Source: Deltaproteobacteria bacterium (GTDB taxonomy: Bacteria; Desulfobacterota; Binatia; HRBIN30). Taken from it: DNA of 39,098 nucleotides. The stretch lies in the NCBI GenBank assembly GCA_016200585.1, contig JACQEN010000120.1, positions 1-39,098 on the forward strand, in the 5' to 3' direction. A program made the translations under genes and the position numbers. Below are positions 27,851 through 37,261 of this stretch, piece after piece (within the stretch, counting starts at the first letter, position 1; every line of letters begins with the position of its first letter). Below the pieces are notes generated by a model. It worked only from the letters and a program-made list of their open reading frames with translations, was not told the DNA's origin and did no database searches.

Positions 27851-28789
27851 ATGAGCACACCGATCATACGAGTCAGAGATATGGCGTTTCCACGTTTCCA
27901 GGTTCCCGATCTCGACCAGATGGAGGCATTCCTCACCGCCTTCGGCATGCAGCGCTCGACACGTACGGCCGACGCCCTGTACATGCGCGGTAGCGACGGC
28001 CAGCACCACGTCCACGTCAGCCACCTGGGGCCGGCGGCGTTTGTCGGGCTCTCCTTCTGGGCCACCAGCCATGACGATCTCGAGACGCTGGCTCGTGGCA
28101 CCCGAACCAGGGTCGAGCCCACCAACGAACCGGGCGGCGGTGCAGTCGTCCACCTGCGCGACCCCGACGGTCGCCGGATTGACGTCGTCCACGGCCTCGC
28201 CGAGTTGGAGACCTTGCCGCTGCGCTCCCATCCGGCCCTCAACACCGGCGTCGAACGGCCGCGGATAGGAACGCTGCAACGAGTCGCTTCCGGACCCGCA
28301 CAGGTCAAACGCTGCGGCCACGCCGCCATCAAGACAACCGATCTCGCGACCTTGTCGCGTTGGTACGGCGAAACGCTCGGCATGCTGGTTTCCGACGACA
28401 TCTACATGGAAGGTCCGGACAAACCCATGGGCCGTTTCGTCCGTTGCGATCGCGGCTCCGAACCGGCCGACCACCACACGCTGCTGCTGCTCGAGACACC
28501 CGAGGTGAAGCTCGGGCATGTCGCCTACGAGGTCGCTGATTTCGACGACCTCATGGTTGGTCACGATCACCTCCAAGCCAATGGTCATGGCGGACGGCCG
28601 TACTGGGGCATTGGAAGGCACATCCTGGGCGGACAAATCTTTGACTACTGGAAGGATCCCTTCGGCTTCACCATCGAGCACTGGACCGACAGCGATCTGC
28701 TGCGTGCCGACACGGCGCCGGGAGCGCATCACATCCTCAATGCGCTGAGCCAGTGGGGCCCCATGCCGCCGCCGGATTTGGATTTCTAG
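27851..28789 (+). CDS. VOC-family extradiol dioxygenase-like protein (2,3-dihydroxybiphenyl 1,2-dioxygenase-like)
   Basis: Two VOC modules: FPRFQVPDLDQMEAFLTAFGM...HHVHVSHLG...; RCGHAAIKTTDLATLSRWYGETLGM...HHTLLLLETPEVKLGHVAYEVADFDDL...FDYWKDPFGFTIEHWTDSD. Confidence 0.88.
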   Translation: MSTPIIRVRDMAFPRFQVPDLDQMEAFLTAFGMQRSTRTADALYMRGSDGQHHVHVSHLGPAAFVGLSFWATSHDDLETLARGTRTRVEPTNEPGGGAVVHLRDPDGRRIDVVHGLAELETLPLRSHPALNTGVERPRIGTLQRVASGPAQVKRCGHAAIKTTDLATLSRWYGETLGMLVSDDIYMEGPDKPMGRFVRCDRGSEPADHHTLLLLETPEVKLGHVAYEVADFDDLMVGHDHLQANGHGGRPYWGIGRHILGGQIFDYWKDPFGFTIEHWTDSDLLRADTAPGAHHILNALSQWGPMPPPDLDF

Positions 28790-28823
28790 AAAAACCGTCG
28801 AAGGTCGAGGAGTCGAAGAGTCC

Positions 28824-29603
28824 ATGGACCTCGGAATCAAAGATCGCCGCGCGATCGTCTGTGCATCGAGCAAGGGGCTCGGCAGGGCTTGCGCGCTGGC
28901 TCTGGCGCGCGAAGGCGTTCACCTGACGCTCAACGGGCGCAACGCCGAAGCGCTTGAAGAAGCGGTGGCTGAAATCCATGCGGCCAGTACTGTTCGCGTC
29001 GCTACGGTCGTCGGCGACATCACTCTGGAAGAGACGCGCCAGGCGCTGGTTGCCGCCTGCCCCGAGCCGGACATTCTGGTCAACAACAATGGCGGCCCGC
29101 TGCCCGGACGGTTCCAGGATTGGAACCGCGACGTATGGATTGCGGCGCTCGATGCAAACATGCTTGCCCCGATTGCAATGATCCGCGCCGTCATCGACGG
29201 CATGGTCGAGCGTCGTTTCGGCCGCATCGTCAACATCACCTCGGCGATGGTGAAGGCGCCGCTGGCTCCGATGGGTCTGTCGACCGGTGCACGCGCCGGG
29301 CTCACCTCGCTATGCAAAGCCCTGTCGCGCGAGGTCGCCTACGCCAACGTCACCATCAATAACCTGCTGCCCGAACGTATCGACACCGATCGCCAACGCT
29401 TCATGGCGCAATTGTCGGCGAGCTTGAACGGGCAGTCGATCGACGAAGCCTACGAGCGGATTCGCGCTTCGATCGCCGCCAAACGATTGGGCCGGCCCGA
29501 AGAGCTCGGTGCCGCCTGCGCGTTCTTGTGCTCGGCGCACGCCGGCTTCATCTCCGGCCAGAATCTACAACTCGATGGCGGAACGTATCCCGGGATCATT
29601 TGA
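28824..29603 (+). CDS. SDR family oxidoreductase
   Basis: MDLGIKDRRAIVCASSKGLGRACALALAREGVHLTLNGRN...DILVNNNGGPLPG...FLCSAHAGFISGQNLQLDGGTYPGII. Confidence 0.93.
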   Translation: MDLGIKDRRAIVCASSKGLGRACALALAREGVHLTLNGRNAEALEEAVAEIHAASTVRVATVVGDITLEETRQALVAACPEPDILVNNNGGPLPGRFQDWNRDVWIAALDANMLAPIAMIRAVIDGMVERRFGRIVNITSAMVKAPLAPMGLSTGARAGLTSLCKALSREVAYANVTINNLLPERIDTDRQRFMAQLSASLNGQSIDEAYERIRASIAAKRLGRPEELGAACAFLCSAHAGFISGQNLQLDGGTYPGII

Positions 29604-29650
29604 TGGATGTCCAAATTGAATTGTTCGCTTTTGTGTGAGGTAGACCGAGC

Positions 29651-31327
29651 ATGAAAGATGTCTCGACTACGGTGCTGATCGTCGGCGGCGGGCCAACGGG
29701 CCTGACGGCCGGCATCCTCCTGGCACGGCTCGGTATCGATCATCTTATCGTCGAACGGCGGCCGGGTCCGCAACGCGCTCCGGCGGCGCACGTGGTCAAC
29801 GCGCGCACCTTCGAAATCTGGCGCCAGGGCGGTGTCGACATGGACGCCATCTTCGCCGCCGCAAAGGATCCGCGCGACGCGGGCACGGTGTATTGGGTCA
29901 CACGGCTGGGCGGTGAAATCCTCGGCCGGCTGCCGTACGAACGGCAGGGCGATGAGGTGCTGGCTTTGACGCCGACGCCGTTACGCAATGTTTCCCAGCA
30001 TCGCCTCGAACCGATTCTGCTCGATTCGCTGCAGCGTGCCGGTACCGCCCCACGCTACTCGCACCAATGGGAGTCGGCCGAGCAGTCCGGCGCAGACGTC
30101 GTCTCGCGGGTTCGGGGAATCGACGGTGGCGAGACCTATGAAGTCCGCAGCCGCTATCTGCTCGCCGCCGATGGTGCCGGCAGCCCGGTCCGCAAGTCGA
30201 TCGGCATCCAACCAATCGGACCCGACCGTATCCAGAGCTTCGTCATGATTCACTTCGAGGCCAACCTGCGGCCGATCGTCGGCGATTGTCCCGGCGTTCT
30301 CTACTGGGTCTCCGATCCGCAGTGTGCCGGAACGTTCGTCGCCCACGACATCGATCGCGAATGGGTATTCATGCACAGCTGGGATCCGGACCACGAATCG
30401 ATCGCCACGTACGACGCGGCGCACTGCGAGAACATCGTCCGTCGAGCCATCGCGCGCGACGACGTCGAGCTGACGATCCGTACGGTTGCTCCTTGGATGA
30501 TGACTTCGCAGACGGCCGAGCACTATCGCGACCGGCGCATTTTTCTGGCCGGTGATGCGGCGCATCGCTTTCCGCCTACCGGTGGCCTCGGGCTGAACAC
30601 CGGCGTCCAAGACGCGCACAACCTGGTGTGGAAAATTGCCGCAGTCGAAAAGGCTTGGGCTGGGACTCGACTGCTCGACACCTACGAGCAAGAGCGCCAG
30701 CCGATCGCGCACTACAACGCCGAACAGAGTTTCCGAAACGCCATGCGCATCCTCGAGGTGCCGCAGGCCATGGGTACGATGGAAGAACCCGAACGGGCGC
30801 GGCAGCATTTTGCGCGGATGCTCGTCGATCCGCTGCGGCGCGCGGCGGTGGAATCGGCCATCGCCAACCAGGCCGAGCACTTCGACATGCTCGGTCTGCA
30901 ACTCGGCTATGCGTACGAAACCGGAGCTCTAGTCGCCGATGGAACGGAGCGACTCCTACCGGCGAACCCCGTACGTGAATTCCTTCCGAGCAGCCGACCC
31001 GGGTCGCGTCTGCCGCATGGTTGGGTGGAAAGCGAAGGGCGGCGCGTTTCCACCCTCGACCTCATCGCGCTCGACAGCCTCACCGCGATCGTCGGCACCG
31101 CTGGAGCCGCGTGGATCGAAGCGATTCGGGACCTCCGCGTGCCGATTCGCGTGCGACAAATCGGGCTCGACGTCGGCGATCGCGACGGTTGGTGGATCTC
31201 CGTGGCGCAGATGGAGCCTGACGGGGTGCTCCTCGTGCGCCCCGACCAACACGTCGCGTTTCGTTCCCGCGCCGGCGTTCGAGACGCGCAGGCAACCCTT
31301 CGCGAAGCCGTCTCGTCGATGCTCTGA
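29651..31327 (+). CDS. FAD-dependent aromatic monooxygenase (class A flavoprotein)
   Basis: TVLIVGGGPTGLTAGILLARLGIDHLIVERR; RYLLAADGAGSPVRKSIGI; RRIFLAGDAAHRFPPTGGLGLNTGVQDAHNLVWKIAAV. Confidence 0.93.
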   Translation: MKDVSTTVLIVGGGPTGLTAGILLARLGIDHLIVERRPGPQRAPAAHVVNARTFEIWRQGGVDMDAIFAAAKDPRDAGTVYWVTRLGGEILGRLPYERQGDEVLALTPTPLRNVSQHRLEPILLDSLQRAGTAPRYSHQWESAEQSGADVVSRVRGIDGGETYEVRSRYLLAADGAGSPVRKSIGIQPIGPDRIQSFVMIHFEANLRPIVGDCPGVLYWVSDPQCAGTFVAHDIDREWVFMHSWDPDHESIATYDAAHCENIVRRAIARDDVELTIRTVAPWMMTSQTAEHYRDRRIFLAGDAAHRFPPTGGLGLNTGVQDAHNLVWKIAAVEKAWAGTRLLDTYEQERQPIAHYNAEQSFRNAMRILEVPQAMGTMEEPERARQHFARMLVDPLRRAAVESAIANQAEHFDMLGLQLGYAYETGALVADGTERLLPANPVREFLPSSRPGSRLPHGWVESEGRRVSTLDLIALDSLTAIVGTAGAAWIEAIRDLRVPIRVRQIGLDVGDRDGWWISVAQMEPDGVLLVRPDQHVAFRSRAGVRDAQATLREAVSSML

Positions 31328-31353
31328 AGGTTGCGCCGCTACCAGGTCTCAGC

Positions 31354-32403
31354 TCAGTGCACGCCCTTGAATGCAACGCTGGTGTTCTTCTTGATCAAGC
31401 TACCGCTGTACGCGTCGCCCCAGCAGTTGGCGTTTTCCGAGTTGATCAGTTGTGCCGTAACCGTACCGGCTGCTGTGAATGGCAACGATAGCGGGACGCC
31501 GATCGCGTCGCCGGTTCCTATCGCGGTCATCTTGGCGTTGACCTTGGTGGGCGAGTTGGCAGCTAGGATCAGGGTCTGCAGGGACTTCGACTCCGGGTCC
31601 TTGTACTTGAAGCCTGTCGTGGTGGTCGCCCACAGGGCGCTGGTCGGAACACGTAGAGCACCGGCAAGCGCAGAGTCGGCATACAAACAGAGAGTGTAGG
31701 CGGCAGTGGTTTGAGGATTCCCGAAGTCGGCTGCGCTTGCCGTGCCTTTCGACCAGACGAAGCTCAGGTGCTGCTTGGCGCCGTTGCTGATCACCAGCTT
31801 GCTGGCGCCAGGCGAGGAGCAAACGCTGGGCGTCGCCGGGCAGAGAGTGTTGTTGATCGTTGCCAGGTGAGCCACGACCGCCGAATCGCCGGTCTGCAGC
31901 CCATTGTGATTGACGGCATTGCCCCAACCTGTGAGCAGCGCCGCGCTGGCAAACGGATCCGGCGCGTCGGGAGCCGTCCAACTGAAAGTAAAGATGGTGG
32001 TCCCGCTCGTGCCTTGTTTCGGCGCCGTATGCGTCAGCTCGTTCTGACCCGATATAGGATTGGGTAGCAGGTGGGTCTCGCCGTCGACCGGGGCCAGGTC
32101 GCCCTCATCGGTTGCGACGTTCATACCGGCGTAGGTCTGCACGCCCGGGTTGCTGACCGTCAAGGTGTAGATGTTGGTTGATCCGGGAGTGACCAGCGCT
32201 GGCCCAGTCATTTGAACGATCGGCTTCGCCGCTTTGGGCGGGGCGCCGCCCGCCGTATGGCAGGCAGAGTTGTTGCAGCCGGTATTGGCTTTCGGAAACA
32301 AGTTGCTGGTGATGCCAGCCGAACGCGCGTACGCCGTCGGCGCCACGGTCATCAACAGCACCGCGGCCAGCGCGGGTGCGCGAAATGATCGAATCGATTT
32401 CAT
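31354..32403 (-). CDS. Secreted Reeler/choice-of-anchor-like protein with CX4CH motif and unassigned C-terminal domain
   Basis: Signal peptide MKSIRSFRAPALAAVLLMTVAPTAYA; NTGCNNSACHTAGGAPP; beta-rich IYTLTVSNPG...TIFTFSWTAP; C-terminal GFKYKDPESKSLQTLIL...CWGDAYSGSLIKKN; RBS AGGGGAGG. Confidence 0.75.
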   Translation of the reverse strand: MKSIRSFRAPALAAVLLMTVAPTAYARSAGITSNLFPKANTGCNNSACHTAGGAPPKAAKPIVQMTGPALVTPGSTNIYTLTVSNPGVQTYAGMNVATDEGDLAPVDGETHLLPNPISGQNELTHTAPKQGTSGTTIFTFSWTAPDAPDPFASAALLTGWGNAVNHNGLQTGDSAVVAHLATINNTLCPATPSVCSSPGASKLVISNGAKQHLSFVWSKGTASAADFGNPQTTAAYTLCLYADSALAGALRVPTSALWATTTTGFKYKDPESKSLQTLILAANSPTKVNAKMTAIGTGDAIGVPLSLPFTAAGTVTAQLINSENANCWGDAYSGSLIKKNTSVAFKGVH

Positions 32404-32457
32404 GTCTACCTCCCCTGCAATCTCTAATGTAGTTCGGGTCAACCGAAACAGAACTGT

Positions 32458-33765
32458 TCAACCACCGAGCGGACAGAAATTCTGATGTACGTAACCGGCG
32501 ATGCCGCCGATGTTGGTTGCCGTCAGCTCGGGAAACGGCGGCATGGCATCGCTGCCAAATTGAACCTTCTCCAGGAAATCGTTCGTACCGGTGCAGCGGA
32601 TGTTCGGCCCGAAAATGTTGTCGGCGTTGCGCCCGCCGCCGGCCGTGGCGCCGTGACAGGTCGCGCAATTCGAAGCGAAGCGGTCCCCCGGCAAACCGCT
32701 GCACAGAGAAGCAAGATAGGCGACCAACTGATCCACCTGAGAATCCGGCATCGCCGAAGCCGGGAAGATCGGCATCAAGCCACTGCCGCGACCGCGGCGA
32801 ACAGCGTTGAAGATGCGGCTTCTCACGGTGCATTGGATGTTCGGCCGTCCTGCCGTGCCCGCGGCATTGCTGCTGTGGCAGGGCGCGCAGTTGCCGGCGA
32901 ACAGCTCAGGTCCCGTGGGGGCAGGGCAAAGACTGTCGAGGAAGCTCTGGATGACGGCAATGTCAGCGTCGGCGAGACTCGCAAAGGCCGGCATGGTACC
33001 GAGCGCACCCGTGGCGCCGTTGCGTACCGTATCGTGAATGCTCTTGTTGCAATGGATGTCGGGACCAACGAGACCGCGGGCATCGCTGCCGTGACACGAT
33101 GCGCAATTGCTCGCGAACAGATCGGTGGGGTTCGAGACCGGACACAGCCCGTCCAGGAAGCTCTGGATCGAAGCGATCTCGGAATCGGTGAGGGCCGTGA
33201 ACGCCGGCATAGTCCCGAGCGGACCCATTCGGCCGTTGCGGACGGTATCGTGGATACTCTTGTTGCAATGAATGTCCGGACCGACCAAACCGCGCGCGTT
33301 GCCACCGTGACAACCGACACAGTTCTGGGAGAACAAGCTGCCACCCGGCCCGCCGGCACCGGGTAGAACGAACGCGAGCGTCCCGCGACGATGGAGACCG
33401 CGAGTCCAAATCCAGACTCTTCCCGTCGGCCCACCCGCTTCTACCTTGCCCGCCCACAGGAACTTGGCCCCTGCAGAGTTCTTCCCGCGCAGACGAAACC
33501 GCCGTCCATTGGTTTTGCCCTGTACGGAGAACGTTCCCGTTAGCGTCGGTTCCGGCATGTTGACGGTGATCGTACCGGTCATGACCTTGCTCATTTGTGT
33601 CAGTGTACCGTTGGCAGTCAGGTTCGCAGGTGGCTTGTTGATCGTCAGCTGGCCGTCGTAGTTCGACGACAGATCCCCCCGGGAAGTTTGCGCTCGCAGG
33701 AGGCACGACGCGACAGCCAAAACGACAGCTGCGGCACGCGATCGGGTCGATAGAGATGCTGTCAC
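32458..33765 (-). CDS. Secreted tetra-domain c-type cytochrome
   Basis: Four CXXCH motifs (CVGCH, CASCH, CAPCH, CATCH), each module followed by GP(D/N)I(H/R)C or PNIQC and MPxF/MPPF; GTG start with AAGGAG RBS and signal-like N-terminus. Confidence 0.88.
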   Translation of the reverse strand: MTASLSTRSRAAAVVLAVASCLLRAQTSRGDLSSNYDGQLTINKPPANLTANGTLTQMSKVMTGTITVNMPEPTLTGTFSVQGKTNGRRFRLRGKNSAGAKFLWAGKVEAGGPTGRVWIWTRGLHRRGTLAFVLPGAGGPGGSLFSQNCVGCHGGNARGLVGPDIHCNKSIHDTVRNGRMGPLGTMPAFTALTDSEIASIQSFLDGLCPVSNPTDLFASNCASCHGSDARGLVGPDIHCNKSIHDTVRNGATGALGTMPAFASLADADIAVIQSFLDSLCPAPTGPELFAGNCAPCHSSNAAGTAGRPNIQCTVRSRIFNAVRRGRGSGLMPIFPASAMPDSQVDQLVAYLASLCSGLPGDRFASNCATCHGATAGGGRNADNIFGPNIRCTGTNDFLEKVQFGSDAMPPFPELTATNIGGIAGYVHQNFCPLGG

Positions 33766-34025
33766 CGTGGGCTCCTTTCTGACCCCCGGAGGCAGACGAA
33801 GGTTAGCGTTGCAACGAATACGCGCCGTTCCTCCCCTACCGCCGGTGATCGAGAGCGCTGCAAGACACTCGCCATGGATGGGCAATTCGTCGAGGTTGAA
33901 CACGAACGCCCATACGGGGGATTCGTCCCGGCGCAACCTGCAGCAAATTGCGCAACGGATTACGACCCGCCTGCATCTTCCTGCAGTATCGTGACGGCGT
34001 GGCCGTGTGCCCTGGCTTCGTCCTC

Positions 34026-37010
34026 TCAGGGCAGCGGGTTTATGATCGTCGGCGCACCGGTGAGCGCCGATTGGAAGAATGCAACCCGCTGCGCCGACGC
34101 CACCGGTGCGCCTTGTGCGCAGTAGTGGCCCTCCGGCTGCGACTCACAGCCGGGTGTTACGGTGATTCCTGGCACTCCGGCGGGTACGAATTGGTAGAAC
34201 GCCGCGCTCGTCGCTGCGTCGATGTTGGCGACCACCGGACCGACGACAGGCGTCAGGAAGGGTACCGGGCTCTGCACGGGCTGCAGATGCGGCAGCGGAC
34301 CGAGGGCCCACGCCAAAGAATCTGTGGCGTTGTTCGGTATCAACCCATCGGTGAGGCCTTCGGTCATCAGAATACTGGCGCGACTGGTCGTCCCACTGAT
34401 CGTCAACGGATGGTGGTAGATGAATGGCGCTTGATTGTGTGTGTCCTGCCGATCGAAATCGGCTTGGAAGAGCGCAAAGCCAACCCAGATGTCGGCCGCG
34501 GTCAGGTTTGGAAAGAATAGCGCGACACCGGCGAGAGCGGTTTCCGCCTGCTGATGGATGATCGTTTCGACGGCCCGCGCGCCGCCCACGACCAGCGCGG
34601 CGGCGTGGATGTCGGGCTCGTAGGCGAGAAGGGCTGGTGCATGAACGGACCCTTCGCTGATTCCGAAGTACGAGAGCGGTTTTCCGACGTCGATATCCGG
34701 AACACCGTCAGGGGCCCCTACGGGCAAGACGTCCAACGTGCCGAGAGTTTCAAGCGCCCGCACAAATCCGAGTTGCTCGGCGTTGGTTTGGATCCAGTAG
34801 TCGGGGATCTTCTGATTCGCCAGAAGGCCGTTGAGAATGGCGATGACTTGCTGGGTTGCGGCGTCGGTGGTCGTCTGCGCGTTCGGGCTCACTTCGCGAT
34901 TGAGCACGTCGCGGAAACCCATCAACGCAAATCCTGCGGCTGCCATTTCCTGACGCGCAATCTTCGGGACTTCTTTGGCCGGATCTCCCGGACTCCCGTG
35001 CTGGTACATGGTGATCGGCACCGGACCGTTGAGCGCCGCCTTGGGCAGTGCGAGCGTGAAGGGAATGGGATTGGTGGTGACGAGCAACGGCAGGCCGGCA
35101 CCGTCACGATTGAGGTTCACGCCATTGCGAAATTCCGGCGCCTCCCATGTGCCTTTTACAAACGCGGCAACCTTGCTGCCGGCTTGCGTCTCGGCGGTTA
35201 CGCTGGTGATGGTGATCCCCGGCGGCGGCAAAGCGCGTACCTGCTGGCGCATGGCAACCATCTCGGTGGGGAGATCGTCGTTGCTGCGCACCGAGATACT
35301 CAAGGCCAGGGCCACGTCGTCGGCTGGAATGGGCAGCGCGGCGTAGGTTGCGACGGTGTCGATCACGTCCCTCGCCAAGCCGCGGGCGCGAGTCACGGCG
35401 GCTGCCTCGCCGAGGGTTGGATCCGCCAGCGCCGCGCTGAAGAACGCCGAAGGGTCCAACGGGCGCGTCGCATCGACCAGGGCGCCGCGCGTTACCAGCA
35501 AACCGTAGTGCCCGCGTGGTGTGAGCGGAATGGACGGAAAGAGCATCAATGTATGCGACGTCACGTTCAGCGTATTGGTGTCGTTGCGCACGTCGACGCG
35601 GAAGGGCATGCGTTGTCCAACGGTCGCGCTGGCAGGATCGATATCGAACAAACCGATTGTGGCGAGTGGATCGACCGATTCCTCTCGCGTTGTCGGTATC
35701 GAAGTCGGGTCGATGGCGTCCGAAGTCTCGATCACGAAATGACCGATCGGACTGAAACCGTCGATCTGATTTGCTTCGTTGAGCAGGGCGACGAACAGGC
35801 TTTGCTCGCCGGGCGGAATGTCTGGAACCGCCATCGCGACACGGACACCGGTGTGCGTCGAGGCGTCGGGTTGGAGCCAGAAGTCGTCGGGAAAGGGAGC
35901 CGTGCGCGTCGCGTCGCTACGGTCGTAGAGCACCGAGGCCGGGGCTCCGGCGGCTGCAGTAGAAAAGGATAGATTCACCGGCCCGCTGCTGTTCTGCCAA
36001 GCGAGTACGCAAGCCGCGCCCGCCGGCAGGGAGCCCTGCGGATTCACGATCAGCACCGTCGGGTCCAAAGCCGAGGTCGTGAAGGATTGCGGCTGACCGT
36101 CGCAAACCAACGCGAACGCGCCGTAGGCGACGGGGTCTACCGCTTGGTTGAACTGCAACCGAATCCAGCGTGTGCGTGCCACCGCGCTGGCGCTGTCGAT
36201 CGGATCGCTCTGCGCCAGCGCCGGCAACGTGGCGGCGCCGCCGTTCACATCCAAGGCGACGCTGATGCGGTTGTTCGTGGCATCGGTGTCGCCGGTGGAC
36301 CCAGTGACCGTCAGGTCGAGGCTACAGCGGAAGGGCGAAAGCGCTAGCGCCGGAGGGAATGCCGCGGGATTCAGCGACAGCTGCAGCGTCGCCCCTTTCT
36401 TCGAGCCGAATGGTATGGTCAACGACGATTGCGTGCCCGGCGTTTTGAGGTCGAGGTCGACCGCACCGGCGACGCCACTTGGGCAAGTACCGTCGTGCGC
36501 CGAGACAGTCAGCTGCTGCCCACCGGTGTCACCGATTGCCCCATTCTTGGCGTGTATCTTCCTCACTTTTGCGGCCACCGTTCCGGGGTGGAAGGTGATT
36601 GCGGCGGGAGAAACCGTATCGAGGTAAACCTCCGGGCCGGTCGCTTGGTCGCTGGCATTGGCGTCGAGCACATTGAGCGCCAGGAAGGCCGTGTTGTTCG
36701 ACGGAGTGGGATCGGCGGGGTCGCCCACCGTTTGGGCGACGAAGCGCAACGTGCAGCGCGTCGGCGTTTTCGAATTGGCTGCATGGAAAGCACTGGTAGT
36801 GATTTTCAGCGGCACGGTCGCCGTCTTCGACGAGCCACCCTTCACCACGGTGATGCGTACCTTGGTCAGGATCTCTGTGGCGGCGGCGCGAATCTTCACC
36901 TGCTTCGGCCGCGGCTGCGCCACAACCGAGTCGTGCGCCAGAGCGACAACCGGCGCAAGGCACCCCATCGCTACGGCCAAGCTTCCGATCAGAACCCCGC
37001 GCAGATTCAT
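34026..37010 (-). CDS. Large secreted alpha/beta hydrolase (lipase-like) with N-terminal Ig-like beta domains
   Basis: MNLRGVLIGSLAVAMGCLAPVVALAHD signal; two CARDB-like units ending ...PTPSNNTAFLALNVLDAN and ...TDATNNRISVALDVN; PITMYQHGSPGD, nucleophile elbow YFGISEGSVHAP. Confidence 0.85.
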   Translation of the reverse strand: MNLRGVLIGSLAVAMGCLAPVVALAHDSVVAQPRPKQVKIRAAATEILTKVRITVVKGGSSKTATVPLKITTSAFHAANSKTPTRCTLRFVAQTVGDPADPTPSNNTAFLALNVLDANASDQATGPEVYLDTVSPAAITFHPGTVAAKVRKIHAKNGAIGDTGGQQLTVSAHDGTCPSGVAGAVDLDLKTPGTQSSLTIPFGSKKGATLQLSLNPAAFPPALALSPFRCSLDLTVTGSTGDTDATNNRISVALDVNGGAATLPALAQSDPIDSASAVARTRWIRLQFNQAVDPVAYGAFALVCDGQPQSFTTSALDPTVLIVNPQGSLPAGAACVLAWQNSSGPVNLSFSTAAAGAPASVLYDRSDATRTAPFPDDFWLQPDASTHTGVRVAMAVPDIPPGEQSLFVALLNEANQIDGFSPIGHFVIETSDAIDPTSIPTTREESVDPLATIGLFDIDPASATVGQRMPFRVDVRNDTNTLNVTSHTLMLFPSIPLTPRGHYGLLVTRGALVDATRPLDPSAFFSAALADPTLGEAAAVTRARGLARDVIDTVATYAALPIPADDVALALSISVRSNDDLPTEMVAMRQQVRALPPPGITITSVTAETQAGSKVAAFVKGTWEAPEFRNGVNLNRDGAGLPLLVTTNPIPFTLALPKAALNGPVPITMYQHGSPGDPAKEVPKIARQEMAAAGFALMGFRDVLNREVSPNAQTTTDAATQQVIAILNGLLANQKIPDYWIQTNAEQLGFVRALETLGTLDVLPVGAPDGVPDIDVGKPLSYFGISEGSVHAPALLAYEPDIHAAALVVGGARAVETIIHQQAETALAGVALFFPNLTAADIWVGFALFQADFDRQDTHNQAPFIYHHPLTISGTTSRASILMTEGLTDGLIPNNATDSLAWALGPLPHLQPVQSPVPFLTPVVGPVVANIDAATSAAFYQFVPAGVPGITVTPGCESQPEGHYCAQGAPVASAQRVAFFQSALTGAPTIINPLP

Positions 37011-37261
37011 TGAAACCCCCGTCTTGGAATCTCTGGTCACACTTTCGAGGTGGCGTCCCAATAGGGCCGCCGTAGAATGGATCCGAACCTCGTGTACGCG
37101 AAAACGGATTTAGTGGGCGACAAAGTATGCTCGCAGGCTGTACACCGAAGCAAGCGAAAATATCGCCGCCGGCTGCGACCGTGGCTGCTCGGCTTTTGAG
37201 TGAGACTTGATCCGCCTGCTCCAGTCTCGTTATGAGGTTCGGCTCCGAGGGAGGACAGCGC

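Noticed and set aside
27704-28873. 389-aa minus-strand ORF
   Set aside because: Antisense to the VOC dioxygenase-like gene, no motifs.
34554-35972. 472-aa plus-strand ORF
   Set aside because: Antisense to the large secreted hydrolase, whose motifs (GISEGS, MYQHG) and signal peptide are convincing.
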